A DNA stretch of 64,000 nt from DAOUBP01 sp964474695 (GTDB taxonomy: Bacteria; Chloroflexota; Anaerolineae; CG2-30-64-16), in NCBI GenBank assembly GCA_964474695.1, contig CAYYTK010000015.1, positions 32,104 to 96,103 on the forward strand, in the 5' to 3' direction. This document shows, piece by piece, positions 42,552 through 51,049 of this stretch. A program made the position numbers and the translations under genes. The notes beneath the pieces are model-generated. The model had not been told where the DNA came from. It made no database searches and saw only the letters and a list, made by a program, of their open reading frames with translations. The stretch's first letter is position 1, and every line of letters begins with the position of its first letter.

Positions 42552-45293
42552 TCATCGCAGACGGATAAAAAGATGGTACACCATCCAGATACTTAAGAGA
42601 AGTCCGATAAGCACCGCGAGCAGGGTGAAGGTTAATCCGACCATGACGCTTTGTGGTTGATAGCTGAAGCGAACGGTCCACCTGCCCGGATCGAGTGTTA
42701 CGCCGCGGAAATTCCCATTGACGCGGACGATTTTCCCCTCGTTTTCGATATTGTGCGCGCTATTTATTTGCTTGATATAAACTCGCCAATCAGCCGAGTA
42801 GGTATCAGCGAGTATCAGCCAGCTTGGTTCAGTAACCAGCACGTCTATATGTACTTCGTTTGCCGCATAATGACTGACCGACTGTGGCAAATGTATGCTG
42901 CGTTGTGGAGTCGAAGAGGCAACACTTGAAGCGCTGCTGTCAACAATCACATACTGGCGTGGATCATACGACTGCACTGCTTCCGCAAAATCATTGGTCT
43001 GCACAGTTGCTGAAAGTGGAAGAGTAAAGGCGCGCGGCATTACTTCCAGATTCTGATAGACGCGCCCCGCGTCATCTTGATACACCAGTCGGTACTTCGA
43101 GTCAGCGATAGCTTGTGTTGTGAGAAGGTATTTTACGTTAAGTAGGTCAAGTAGAGGGCTATCCAAACTGCGCTGACTGCGAAACGAACCAATGATGTTG
43201 TATAGAAGCATCCTCTGCTCTTCTATCAGAGCCATATAGCTTGCATACTGATTGCTGAAAAGCGAATCGTAACCCTCTACAGACTGTAGTTCAAAAAGCA
43301 TGCCTACATTAGGATTCATAATGCCGACCGCTTCTCCCGGAGGAACATAGGTTGCATAACGCCATAGGGTAGTATCTGTCTTCAGGAAGTCGACTACGGG
43401 CGGAGTGTAGTTGAGCAGTTTGGGATCAATAGCTGGATTGAATCCTTTACCAAAGGAGAAGAGATCAAGAACCAACACCCCTACCGCTAGGGTGCCCCAC
43501 GCCCGCGGATGGCGAATTGCGGTTGAAGACAAACTGGAACGTAACACGACGGCCGTCGCCGCCAAAAGCAAGCCAAATTGCGTGATCCAGACGATTTCAT
43601 AAGAGTAGAAAGCGCGCGCATCAGGGAAGGCAAGAGGGGCCTGAGCCAATGCAAGAAACACCTTCGTGATTGCTGGCTCTAGCTGTTCAAAAAGCAGCCT
43701 GCTGACTATTATCCCCGCCAGCAGCACACCTGCCCCCCAAAGGCCGAGACTAGAAAAAAAGACGATGGGTGAAGTGCCAACTACACCTTTGATTATGCGG
43801 TGGACAAAGCTGACACCTGATGTTTTGGCATCGACATGTTTTCCGTTGATCCGCTTGCGGCTCGCTCTAATCGTATCGATCCCAAACCCGGCTAAGATCG
43901 CAATAGCGATGGTCAACGGAAATACCCACCGGAAGGGCGAGTGCGATTGTTTAAGAAAGGGCAGTGCGTAAACCAGCGCATAGACGCGAGTTCCATAGAT
44001 GCAGGACAGTGAGAACATCGCTAACGCTGCAAAAAAAGGTATTGCGTGATGGGCAGGTTGAGAAGGTGGTGGCTCGGTGGTGATCGAGGTGTGACAACGG
44101 TAGCATGAGGGACGCCAAGGGAATGCGAAGCGGCTCTTAAGCCAATCCATGATCGAAAGGACAGCCAGGAACAGCGGAAGTAATCCCAGATAGGCTCCCC
44201 CCTCCACGTAGTTCTTCTCATCCCAGTAAATATATTGTCCGTCCGAAAGGCTGGGGGCATTACGCCATGTCCAAGTGAAAACGTCCAGGTATGTATGATG
44301 GCTGGGGTTTCCAAAGAAGTTAGGGATGGCGAAGGTGATCAAGCGGCGCGGTTGATACGCCCAACTTAGCACCTCATTCAAGCTCGCGGCAGCCTGACCG
44401 TCGCGAAAACTACTGGAGGCGACCTCGTAAAGTGGCAAAAACTGAATCGCTCCCAAGGCGAACCCTAATCCCAGCATTAGCACAATTGGCATTACGGCTC
44501 CGCCGGCCTCCAATACTCGTTTACGCACAGGCAGTGCGTTGGCGGCGGGGGATCTGATGACTGCTACCATTCTCCAGAGAATGTAGGCGCTCGTTACGAG
44601 AAGAACAAAATAGGTGTTTTCTCCGTGTCCTGCCAGCATTTGGCAACCGAGACCTGCGGCTCCCAGAAGCGCCCATAGTAGGGTTGCGGATTCTAGCCTT
44701 CCAATGGATCGCCTTTGTATGATCAATTCAATCATTGCCAATATGAAGGGCAGCCATGATGACCCAGCAATAATCATCGGATGCACGACCGAAACTACCA
44801 TGAAGCCACTGAATTCAAACGTGATACCGGCAATCAATGCGCCCAGCCGGCCAATGTTGAGTGTTCGTGCAAAGATGTAAACAAAGGCCCCAGCCATTCC
44901 AAGTTGTAGCCATGTGAACACGCCGAATGCTTGTGGGAGCGGTAGCATATAGAAGAGGATGCTCAAAGGATACAAGGCCGAATGCTGACCATTCGCCCAG
45001 AAGGGATGTCCGGCGAATAGATAGGGGTTCCATAGTGGTATCTGGCCGTGGTCTAGGGAGTTGGCAATGAATTGTTTCCACGGATAGTTCTGCAGGATGA
45101 GATCAGCCATTAAGTGATTCTGGGGATACTCTATGCCTAGATCGCCGGCGGCCGACCTAAATGGTTCAAACACGAAGAGCCGGTCAACGGGCAAGAGGGT
45201 TTTGGCTCCAAGAACTACCGGGGCAAATAAGAGCAGCGGCACTGCGAAGATCAGTAGGATGGCATACAGGTCGGCAAGTCGTTGGTTTGTCAT
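42552..45293 (-). CDS. Large YfhO-family membrane protein
   Basis: 913 residues from MTNQRLADLYAIL; the frame is open 38 codons further. About twelve TM helices are visible. The N-terminal part has the YfhO-type pattern (PVDRLFVFEPF, WKQFIANSLDHGQIPLWNPY, LFAGHPFWANGQHSALYP) typical of membrane glycosyltransferase-like proteins. The C-terminal ~250 residues form an outer beta domain. It is coded against the surrounding modules and is probably not part of the secreted-protein system. A role in polymer glycosylation is suggested by family only. Confidence 0.78.
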   Translation of the reverse strand: MTNQRLADLYAILLIFAVPLLLFAPVVLGAKTLLPVDRLFVFEPFRSAAGDLGIEYPQNHLMADLILQNYPWKQFIANSLDHGQIPLWNPYLFAGHPFWANGQHSALYPLSILFYMLPLPQAFGVFTWLQLGMAGAFVYIFARTLNIGRLGALIAGITFEFSGFMVVSVVHPMIIAGSSWLPFILAMIELIIQRRSIGRLESATLLWALLGAAGLGCQMLAGHGENTYFVLLVTSAYILWRMVAVIRSPAANALPVRKRVLEAGGAVMPIVLMLGLGFALGAIQFLPLYEVASSSFRDGQAAASLNEVLSWAYQPRRLITFAIPNFFGNPSHHTYLDVFTWTWRNAPSLSDGQYIYWDEKNYVEGGAYLGLLPLFLAVLSIMDWLKSRFAFPWRPSCYRCHTSITTEPPPSQPAHHAIPFFAALAMFSLSCIYGTRVYALVYALPFLKQSHSPFRWVFPLTIAIAILAGFGIDTIRASRKRINGKHVDAKTSGVSFVHRIIKGVVGTSPIVFFSSLGLWGAGVLLAGIIVSRLLFEQLEPAITKVFLALAQAPLAFPDARAFYSYEIVWITQFGLLLAATAVVLRSSLSSTAIRHPRAWGTLAVGVLVLDLFSFGKGFNPAIDPKLLNYTPPVVDFLKTDTTLWRYATYVPPGEAVGIMNPNVGMLFELQSVEGYDSLFSNQYASYMALIEEQRMLLYNIIGSFRSQRSLDSPLLDLLNVKYLLTTQAIADSKYRLVYQDDAGRVYQNLEVMPRAFTLPLSATVQTNDFAEAVQSYDPRQYVIVDSSASSVASSTPQRSIHLPQSVSHYAANEVHIDVLVTEPSWLILADTYSADWRVYIKQINSAHNIENEGKIVRVNGNFRGVTLDPGRWTVRFSYQPQSVMVGLTFTLLAVLIGLLLSIWMVYHLFIRLR

Positions 45294-45392
45294 AGGATCA
45301 GAAGCACTCCGGCCCTTGATGGCTTGGGTATTCCGTATTCTAGTCGAGCAGAGTCTTAGCGCAAAATTGAACGATCCTTCCAGTGCTGTGCT

Positions 45393-45425
45393 CCACTCCT
45401 TGCGCAACCCGTGTGCAAGGAGTGG
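45393..45425. terminator. Perfect 11-bp hairpin between two minus-strand genes
   Basis: Arms 45393-45403 and 45415-45425 with an 11-nt loop. It lies past the 3' end of the 45487 gene and before the YfhO gene. Probable terminator for the small secreted gene. Confidence 0.5.
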
Positions 45426-45486
45426 TTAGTGAGGCTGACGAGATACCGGAATTTGAGGGACTAGAACCAACACCTGACTATTTCAG

Positions 45487-45804
45487 CTAGTCGTTGCAGT
45501 ACACGCCATTTTCGTTCCACCCGATTGCTGAAGGATAGCCGAAGTACTGACAGGCTCCATTAGCGTTCAGCCACGCCCAAGCGGTTGGCGCGTTGGGACC
45601 ATGACATTTCCAACCATATGAGAACGGAAAACTCTCAAACACAGCGCGTGCATCGCCTCGATTCAGTTGGACTTTGCACCATTGATCCAACTGTGATCGT
45701 CCTAAGAGTGACCACGCATACGCCACGCTGACAAACGTCATTATCAGCAGCACTGATAGGCTGATGATGACAACAGCCCTTGTCCGACGACGTGAATTCA
45801 CCAT
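45487..45804 (-). CDS. Small secreted Cys/Trp-containing protein
   Basis: 105 residues from MVNSRRRTRA (GGGAG ribosome site). The signal peptide (~10-32) ends at VAYAW. The mature ~75 residues contain four Cys (WCKVQL, WKCHGP, ACQYF, VYCND) and many Trp, suggesting two disulfides. It is divergently arranged with the 45996 secreted gene; promoter copy 6 lies between them, about 90 bp from this start. Function unknown. Confidence 0.65.
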   Translation of the reverse strand: MVNSRRRTRAVVIISLSVLLIMTFVSVAYAWSLLGRSQLDQWCKVQLNRGDARAVFESFPFSYGWKCHGPNAPTAWAWLNANGACQYFGYPSAIGWNENGVYCND

Positions 45805-45892
45805 TTTGCTCTCCCTTCGCTCGTTGGCCTTGTTGGAATAAACCGGCTTGGCCTCCACTTAGCACGCACCAAGCGTATCATACTCGGCATGA

Positions 45893-45969
45893 TCTGTAAC
45901 CTGTGGAAATCCACAGGTTACAGACGCTCATATTTGTGCTACAGTAAGCGTGCCCCGGGAAGACCGGTG
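45893..45969 (+). promoter_or_regulatory. Promoter-operator-hairpin cassette, copy 6, with perfect operator
   Basis: The operator is a perfect inverted repeat with 14-bp arms (45893-45906 and 45911-45924) around AAAT, extending the core CTGTGG-AAAT-CCACAG. -35 GTTACA (45917-45922), 17-bp spacer, -10 TACAGT (45940-45945). The stem CCCCGG-GAAGA-CCGGTG (45953-45969) has one mismatch. It faces the 45996 gene and may also control the divergent gene. Confidence 0.87.
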
Positions 45970-45995
45970 AGTTATCAATCGCGCGAGGTTAGAAA

Positions 45996-46709
45996 ATGCG
46001 GACAGTGAGAGGTTTCCTACTTCTGGTTGTACTGGCGCTGTTTCTCGGCGTAACGGCCGGGGGTGCGGTCGCCCAAACTAATGTATCCGACGATGCGATT
46101 CGCGAGTTTGTCGATCAACTCTTCGAAGATAAAGTCAGCGTTGAGGAGGCGCAGGCAGTTCTCAACCGGCTCGATAGTCGTCAGGCGGATTTACTTTTGG
46201 GAGTAATGGCGATCAAAGCCGGCATTGATCCCGAATCCCTAAGTCGTGAGCGTGACGAGCATCAAAGGATGACAATCGGCTCCGAGAAACCAGGGCTTGA
46301 GCTTGTAGGTCCTCAAAGGCAAGATCAGCTCAGCCCGAACTGGTATCCAAATCCTTCGTTGTGGAGACAGTACATCGAGAATCGCTGGACAAGTGGCGTG
46401 CCGTGGAATGCCGCCTTTGCCAATTTCTACGTGAACGACCTCGAATGCGAAAGTGATTTCTGGTCTGATCCCGATCCGGATTGGCGTTTCAGTTTCCCCA
46501 TGAACTACTCCCAAAATCCGGACGGTCTCAAATGGACCACGACCAATGCACAGGTATATACGGCTTTTATGGTTGCATACCAGGGCAATCTTAACGGTTT
46601 TGCATGGTCGTGGAATCACGCGATGCTGTGTCTCGGTACTGGGGGTGTGTCGGCGGCTGGCGGCCCGGATAACGTTAAGAATGCTGTATTTCTGACACCA
46701 GACAACTGA
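45996..46709 (+). CDS. Secreted protein of the cassette-driven family
   Basis: 237 residues. The signal peptide (MRTVRGFLLLVVLALFLGV) ends near AVAQT (~27). A helical segment (~33-85: REFVDQLFEDKVSVEEAQAV) resembles that of the 40660 protein in position and pattern. The Trp-rich tip shares NPDGLKWTTTNAQVYTAFMV and LNGFAWSWN with it. The tip has two Cys. The two proteins are therefore true paralogues with diverged ends. Function unknown. Confidence 0.74.
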   Translation: MRTVRGFLLLVVLALFLGVTAGGAVAQTNVSDDAIREFVDQLFEDKVSVEEAQAVLNRLDSRQADLLLGVMAIKAGIDPESLSRERDEHQRMTIGSEKPGLELVGPQRQDQLSPNWYPNPSLWRQYIENRWTSGVPWNAAFANFYVNDLECESDFWSDPDPDWRFSFPMNYSQNPDGLKWTTTNAQVYTAFMVAYQGNLNGFAWSWNHAMLCLGTGGVSAAGGPDNVKNAVFLTPDN

Positions 46710-46722
46710 TCTTTGTCTAGGT

Positions 46723-47830
46723 GAGGCCCGGTCATAATTCATCAGGCCGCCTTCAAGAAAGCCTTGAGACCAACCCGTAGCGGTTGGGCGTGTTGAAAAC
46801 GATACAAGAGCGCCAACTGATAGAGCAAGATGGCGCCTAACGCAAAGCGGCGGGTGTTGCACAAGCCCTTCGTCGGTACCTGACCGTGGCCGTCGAAAAT
46901 GCCTTTGAACTGCTCGTTGAAGTTCTCAATGGCCACCGAGCGCAGCTTATGAAAGACGCGCCGCACGTCGACACCGTCGCCCGTGTGCGGATAAGGCCCG
47001 TATTGCGTGGTCACCAGGATGCGCCCGGCCTGATCACAGGTCTCCTGGACGTTGGACGCATTGTAGTGCAGATCGCCCAAGATAAAACGCGCTTCGGCTG
47101 GCAGTTCTCGTAGCAAGGCGGGGGCGACTTCATTGTCCGCGGCGTTAGCGGGCGTCAGGTCTGCCGCCAGCGGGATCCAGACCGCCGCGGCGGTCGCCAC
47201 CAGGTGCAGTTTCCAACCGTAGCACCAACCGTGCCAGCCGGATTTGGTCCAGTGGGCTGCGGTGTCAATCGATGTATGCGGTACGACGCCCTTGTCGCGG
47301 TCTTTCTTGTGCCACACACCGCCGTTGGCTAAGAGGATCGTGCTGTCGATGGCGGCGGCCCGACCATAAGCCGCCCAAGGTTGGAGCAGCGCCACCAGGT
47401 AGCGCCCCAAACAGCCGATCTGGGCCGGTAACGTGGCCGGCATGGTCTTTAAGCGCCGTTCCCAGGTACGCCGCGTCGGGTAGCGGCCTTGTTCCGTCAG
47501 CAAAGCCCGGAGCGTTTGCATCTCCGCGGTGGGCTCAGCGAGCACGGCCAGCAACTCATGCACCTTGCGCAGGTGGCGCACCACCATGATGATCAGCGCC
47601 TTGAGAAACAGGCGATCTGAGTATACTTTCGGCCGCCCCCGTGGCCGTTGGGCCGGCGGCGGCGGTACAGGTATGTTGTCAACCAGCTTGACCAACGTGA
47701 CAAGCAACGGCTCCGACGGTATCATAGTGGCTGCCTCCCCATCTTGGATTGGGTTTGCAACCTCTATGATGCGGCGGCGGCCGCGTTAGGTCAAGCCCTA
47801 GCGCGGCCTAACCATTTATGACCAGGCCTC
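46723..47830 (-). mobile_element. Insertion sequence with DDE transposase
   Basis: About 1.1 kb with inverted ends GAGGCCCGGTCATAA (46723-46737) and TTATGACCAGGCCTC (47816-47830, one mismatch). It carries one transposase on the minus strand. No certain target duplication is visible. It separates a secreted gene from the start of the next membrane-regulator module, whose first gene has lost its normal start. Confidence 0.8.
46742..47725 (-). CDS. IS4/IS5-type DDE transposase
   Basis: 327 residues. An N-terminal region (RGRPKVYSDRLFLKALIIMV) is followed by DDE motifs: AAIDSTILLANGGVWHKKDR (first Asp), ARFILGDLHYNA (second Asp) and the Glu region VAIENFNEQFKGIFDG. It looks complete and may still be active. 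I cannot choose between the IS4 and IS5 superfamilies without a search. Confidence 0.85.
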   Translation of the reverse strand: MIPSEPLLVTLVKLVDNIPVPPPPAQRPRGRPKVYSDRLFLKALIIMVVRHLRKVHELLAVLAEPTAEMQTLRALLTEQGRYPTRRTWERRLKTMPATLPAQIGCLGRYLVALLQPWAAYGRAAAIDSTILLANGGVWHKKDRDKGVVPHTSIDTAAHWTKSGWHGWCYGWKLHLVATAAAVWIPLAADLTPANAADNEVAPALLRELPAEARFILGDLHYNASNVQETCDQAGRILVTTQYGPYPHTGDGVDVRRVFHKLRSVAIENFNEQFKGIFDGHGQVPTKGLCNTRRFALGAILLYQLALLYRFQHAQPLRVGLKAFLKAA

Positions 47831-47894
47831 GTCCTGGTAGCAACGGACTGGAGTCGTGACTGCGCCTTCGCTGTCATGATTCCAGTCTTGCGCA

Positions 47895-48287
47895 TTGCTG
47901 TTTGATACACAAGTCGAATTGCGAGGTTTCAAGCCGGGGGATAGTTGCACCGGTCAAGTCCAAGAATACAATGGATGGTCGAATATCAGCAAAATCTCTT
48001 TCGCAAACTGGACAGCGAGGGCGCTCCGCGTCAGCGCTTTTCTCTGGACCCTGACGGCGGGCGCAGTGCTCGCCCTGGCCACGATTCGGGCCGAAGTGAT
48101 CAACGGCTTGACTACGGCGGGACCCATGTCAATGGGAAGATGGTACGATATGGCCGATCTTCTGATTCCCTACTACGCGGCTTTCGGTGGCGCATTCCTG
48201 GCCCTGGCGCTGCTTACGGCGATCCTGTGGCTGGTTCAGCGCCGCATCAAGAAAGAGCCATCCTCAGTCTCAAGAGTGATCGCATGA
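47895..48287 (+). CDS. Small membrane protein (WTARALRVSAFLW type), copy 2, altered start
   Basis: The conserved part begins at NWTARALRVSAFLWTLTAGA and runs to QRRIKKEPSSVSRVIA, as in the copies at 39580 and 55568. The usual MNKSIAQ- or MSQSIAP-coding start is missing. Only a TTG start 31 codons upstream keeps the frame (130 residues). The 5' end was probably replaced when the IS to the left inserted. It may be poorly expressed or a pseudogene. Confidence 0.6.
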   Translation: MLFDTQVELRGFKPGDSCTGQVQEYNGWSNISKISFANWTARALRVSAFLWTLTAGAVLALATIRAEVINGLTTAGPMSMGRWYDMADLLIPYYAAFGGAFLALALLTAILWLVQRRIKKEPSSVSRVIA

Positions 48288-48308
48288 AACGCACGCCTAT
48301 AATTTCAT

Positions 48309-48962
48309 ATGGCTGATCCCATCCGCATCCTCCTTGCCGACGACCATCCCACCCTGCGCGGGGGCCTGCGCGTTTTACTGGCGCAGGCGCCTGACATCGA
48401 GGTGGTGGCCGAGGCGGACACCGGCCCTGAGGCGCTGGCGCAGAGCGCGGCGTTGCTGCCCGACGTGGCCCTGCTGGATTGCGTGCTCCCGGAGCTGGAC
48501 GGCCCCGCGGTCGCAGCCGAGATCCGGCGCCGCGGGCTGCCCGTGCGCGTGCTGGCCCTGAGCGGCCACGATGATGCCCATTTCCTGGCCGCGATGCTGG
48601 ACGCCGGCGCGCTCGGCTATCTGTCGAAGGCGGAACCGCAGGCGGTCATCCTGGCCGCGCTGCGGCGCGTGGCGCGCGGAGAGCAGATGTGGCGCGCCGA
48701 GCAGCTGGCGCGCATTGCGCAGTGGCGCGCCGCGGTGCAGCGCCCCTGGACGAGCCTGACCGAACGCGAGCAAGAGGTTCTGCGATTGTTGGCACAAGGG
48801 CTGGGTAACGAAACCATCTCAGAAACGATCTGTGTGACAACACGAACAGTGGAGTCTCACATAACGAACATTCTGAGGAAGTTAGGGGTCTCCTCACGGC
48901 TAGAAGCGGTCACTTGGGTTCGTGACCATTTGCCAGATGACCTGTGGAAAATCATAGGATAA
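48309..48962 (+). CDS. NarL/LuxR-type response regulator with different HTH (type C)
   Basis: 217 residues. Identical or nearly so to the 39904 regulator through the receiver and linker (to ~48768), then a distinct HTH (LTEREQEVLRLLAQGLGNET, VTTRTVESHITNILRKLGVS). The start is again overlapped by the short coupled frame following the membrane gene (ATGAAACGCACG). The adjacent promoter copy 7 has a changed operator and hairpin, so regulator and target may have changed together. Confidence 0.92.
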   Translation: MADPIRILLADDHPTLRGGLRVLLAQAPDIEVVAEADTGPEALAQSAALLPDVALLDCVLPELDGPAVAAEIRRRGLPVRVLALSGHDDAHFLAAMLDAGALGYLSKAEPQAVILAALRRVARGEQMWRAEQLARIAQWRAAVQRPWTSLTEREQEVLRLLAQGLGNETISETICVTTRTVESHITNILRKLGVSSRLEAVTWVRDHLPDDLWKIIG

Positions 48963-48965
48963 AAA

Positions 48966-49035
48966 CTGTGGTTTTCCACGATGACAGGCCTCTAAAGGCG
49001 TGGTAGAATAGCGCTTGCCGCTGGGGAGTCCAGCG
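48966..49035 (+). promoter_or_regulatory. Promoter-operator-hairpin cassette, copy 7, diverged
   Basis: Operator CTGTGG-TTTT-CCACGA (48966-48981); -35 ATGACA (48981-48986); 17-bp spacer; -10 TAGAAT (49004-49009). The stem CGCTGG-GGAGT-CCAGCG (49019-49035) differs from the consensus at two base pairs, both compensated (A-U to G-C, C-G to U-A). It lies 3 bp after the type C regulator. Confidence 0.87.
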
Positions 49036-49064
49036 AATATACCTCAATGAGGAGGATAGATAGT

Positions 49065-49220
49065 ATGAAAAGGCGCCTATTTACTGGCATAGCCATTTGT
49101 GTATTGGCAACGCTCGTCCTGGCAGGAATATCTTCTCCCGTTGCTGCCCAAAGCCGCTGGTATGCTTTGGGTCGTATCACAGGCTCTTTCAAGGAAGCAG
49201 ACGCAAAGATTGAACTGTGA
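49065..49220 (+). CDS. 51-residue secreted peptide
   Basis: This short gene is the first after promoter copy 7 (GAGGAGG ribosome site). It encodes MKRRLFTGIAICVLATLVLA and ends its signal near PVAAQS (~28), leaving a mature peptide of ~22 residues (RWYALGRITGSFKEADAKIE). It is either the truncated front of a family member or a genuine small secreted peptide. Two related secreted genes follow on the same strand. Confidence 0.55.
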   Translation: MKRRLFTGIAICVLATLVLAGISSPVAAQSRWYALGRITGSFKEADAKIEL

Positions 49221-49305
49221 CAAGACTGTTACCGGATTGACGTCGGATCTTAATGTTGATGCACTAGACTGAAGGCACAACATCCCCATGAATGGAGGAA
49301 TCGAG

Positions 49306-49908
49306 ATGAAACGCCGCATCTTATTGGCCAGCACAGTAACGACCATCGTTGCTCTAACAATCGCGGGCACAGTCTTTGCTTACGCTGCCTACCACGGAAC
49401 TTGGTCAGAGCAACCCTACTATGGGAATCATTGGTGGTACAAAGATGATCCTAACGGATCTTTGCTTACGTGGTACGCGGATGATCAGTGGACTCAGAGC
49501 ACTGCTGACTCAATGAAATACTGGCACACTCATTTTCCATGGAATGAATATCGCATTGAGCAGGAGGCCTATAATCCTGGTGCAGGTACAAGTTGCGATC
49601 GGTTAGCAATCTATAGCTATAGCGCAATGGATCTGCCGGTCACAGGCTGGACCTCTTCAAACGGTTGCGGTAGCAGTACATACAAAGAGGAACTGAAAAT
49701 CGAGTTTGACGAGAATTCGATCTCCGCGAATACCTGGTATCGACACAAAGTTGTGTATGCCAAATACCAAATATGCACTGGGGGGAATGGAGAGGTAAGT
49801 TATTCGTTTTCACACAACCATTCCGCATCAGACAGTTGGCTGGGCAAGATCACCTATGACACCTGCTTCAACAAGACAGGCAGCGATCCATCAGGAATGG
49901 TCAACTAG
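49306..49908 (+). CDS. Secreted protein, first of a two-gene unit (paralogue of 31590)
   Basis: 200 residues from MKRRILLAST (GGAGGA site; an upstream in-frame ATG at 49288 overlaps the site). The signal peptide ends near VFAYA (~26). The mature part is rich in Trp/Tyr/His with four Cys (TSCDR, NGCGS, YQICTG, DTCFN). Shared order with the 31590 protein: Cys, L-P-GW, Cys, SANTWYRHK. It is probably co-transcribed from promoter copy 7. Confidence 0.7.
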   Translation: MKRRILLASTVTTIVALTIAGTVFAYAAYHGTWSEQPYYGNHWWYKDDPNGSLLTWYADDQWTQSTADSMKYWHTHFPWNEYRIEQEAYNPGAGTSCDRLAIYSYSAMDLPVTGWTSSNGCGSSTYKEELKIEFDENSISANTWYRHKVVYAKYQICTGGNGEVSYSFSHNHSASDSWLGKITYDTCFNKTGSDPSGMVN

Positions 49909-49947
49909 ACAGTGTGCCCGATCACGCAGTACCAGAGGAGAGATACC

Positions 49948-50631
49948 ATGTTAACATCCAAACGCCGAACCCTCATTCTTGGACTCGCACTTGCGATCGC
50001 GATTCTCTTGGTTGCAAGCCAGGTTCATCCCACTCTAGCCGGACGAGGCCAGTTTAGCGGCGCAACGGACGCTTTCCGCTACAGTGGACAGGACGACAAT
50101 GGTGATATTCACATGGTGGTCAGTGTAGACACTGGCGACCCAGCGGCCCTTGAGAAGTACATCGAGGCTAATCGCCAGCGAGGACTTGCATTGGTTCGCT
50201 GGAACGCAGGAGAATGGGTGCCGGTGCAGATCACCTTTGCTCAACCTATGCCAGTCTCCACTGTGAAGGCAATGGTTGAACAGACCGATTTCCAAATGAC
50301 CAGCTTCTTGCAGGTCGGTCATTCAACCATCAGCGGGAAACGCGGCACTCGCGTCCAGTTTGGCCCACTTTCGGGAGATATTCCTGAGCGAGAGGCCATT
50401 GACCCAGCGACTGGCGAGGAACTCGTTTTCAGTGGCATTATGGTCCTGCAAGGCGAAGTCAGGGTTGATACAGAGGGATTAGGCTATTGGTTGGCGAATG
50501 ACCAGGTATATCTGGTGGACACGTCGAAACTTACGGTGCTTGACTTGGCCGTCAGCCGCCACTCCAGGGAAACCGCTAACAAACAGATTGAGGTTTCCCT
50601 TCCAACGCCGTTCTGGAACTTGGATTGGTAA
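49948..50631 (+). CDS. Secreted protein, second gene of the unit (paralogue of 32311)
   Basis: 227 residues from MLTSKRRTLIL (GAGGAG ribosome site). The signal peptide ends near PTLAG (~30). YIEANRQRGLALVRWNAGEW and ITFAQPMPVSTVKAMVEQTD correspond to the equivalent stretch of the 32311 protein. No Cys and no catalytic motif. The repeated pairing with a Cys-rich secreted partner suggests the two products work together. Confidence 0.66.
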   Translation: MLTSKRRTLILGLALAIAILLVASQVHPTLAGRGQFSGATDAFRYSGQDDNGDIHMVVSVDTGDPAALEKYIEANRQRGLALVRWNAGEWVPVQITFAQPMPVSTVKAMVEQTDFQMTSFLQVGHSTISGKRGTRVQFGPLSGDIPEREAIDPATGEELVFSGIMVLQGEVRVDTEGLGYWLANDQVYLVDTSKLTVLDLAVSRHSRETANKQIEVSLPTPFWNLDW

Positions 50632-51016
50632 GTCTGGCCTGAACTCATTCGCCCACGGTGTTGTGCAGACAGCGGAACCAGACTCATCTGGTTCCGCTGT
50701 CCTCTTTGATCGTCAGAGCTGTATCAGGTTGAAGGCCAATAGGGTACGCTCTGGCCCGCTTGCGCCGAGATGGAGTGTACCTATGGACCTGCAACACGTG
50801 ACGCCGGTGTACGCCGGGCTGATCCTGCTGGACATGTCCGACCCGTCTGATCCGCAGTTCATCTCGCAAACGCCGTGCGCGCCCACCGCGCCTTCCGCTT
50901 CAAGTTCTTCAATCGGTCCTGGGCTTCGGTTGCTGACGACTTCCGGATCGGCACGACGCTACGCGCAGGGCCAGCCCAACCTTGAGTGTTACCTTTGCGC
51001 TCCTCCCGCGATATAT
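50632..51016 (+). pseudogene. 3' remnant of the sigma-associated lipoprotein gene
   Basis: From ~50930 the DNA matches the end of the 33110 lipoprotein gene (TTCCGGATCGGC, GCCCAACC, GAGTGTTACCTTT), then the shared start region of the sigma factor. The upstream part (50780-50900, LDMSDPSDPQFISQTP) looks like another beta-propeller-type fragment in broken frame. No functional gene is seen in 50632-51049. Confidence 0.6.
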
Positions 51017-51049
51017 ATGACAGAAGATCGGACGACCCGGGGAGGAGCC

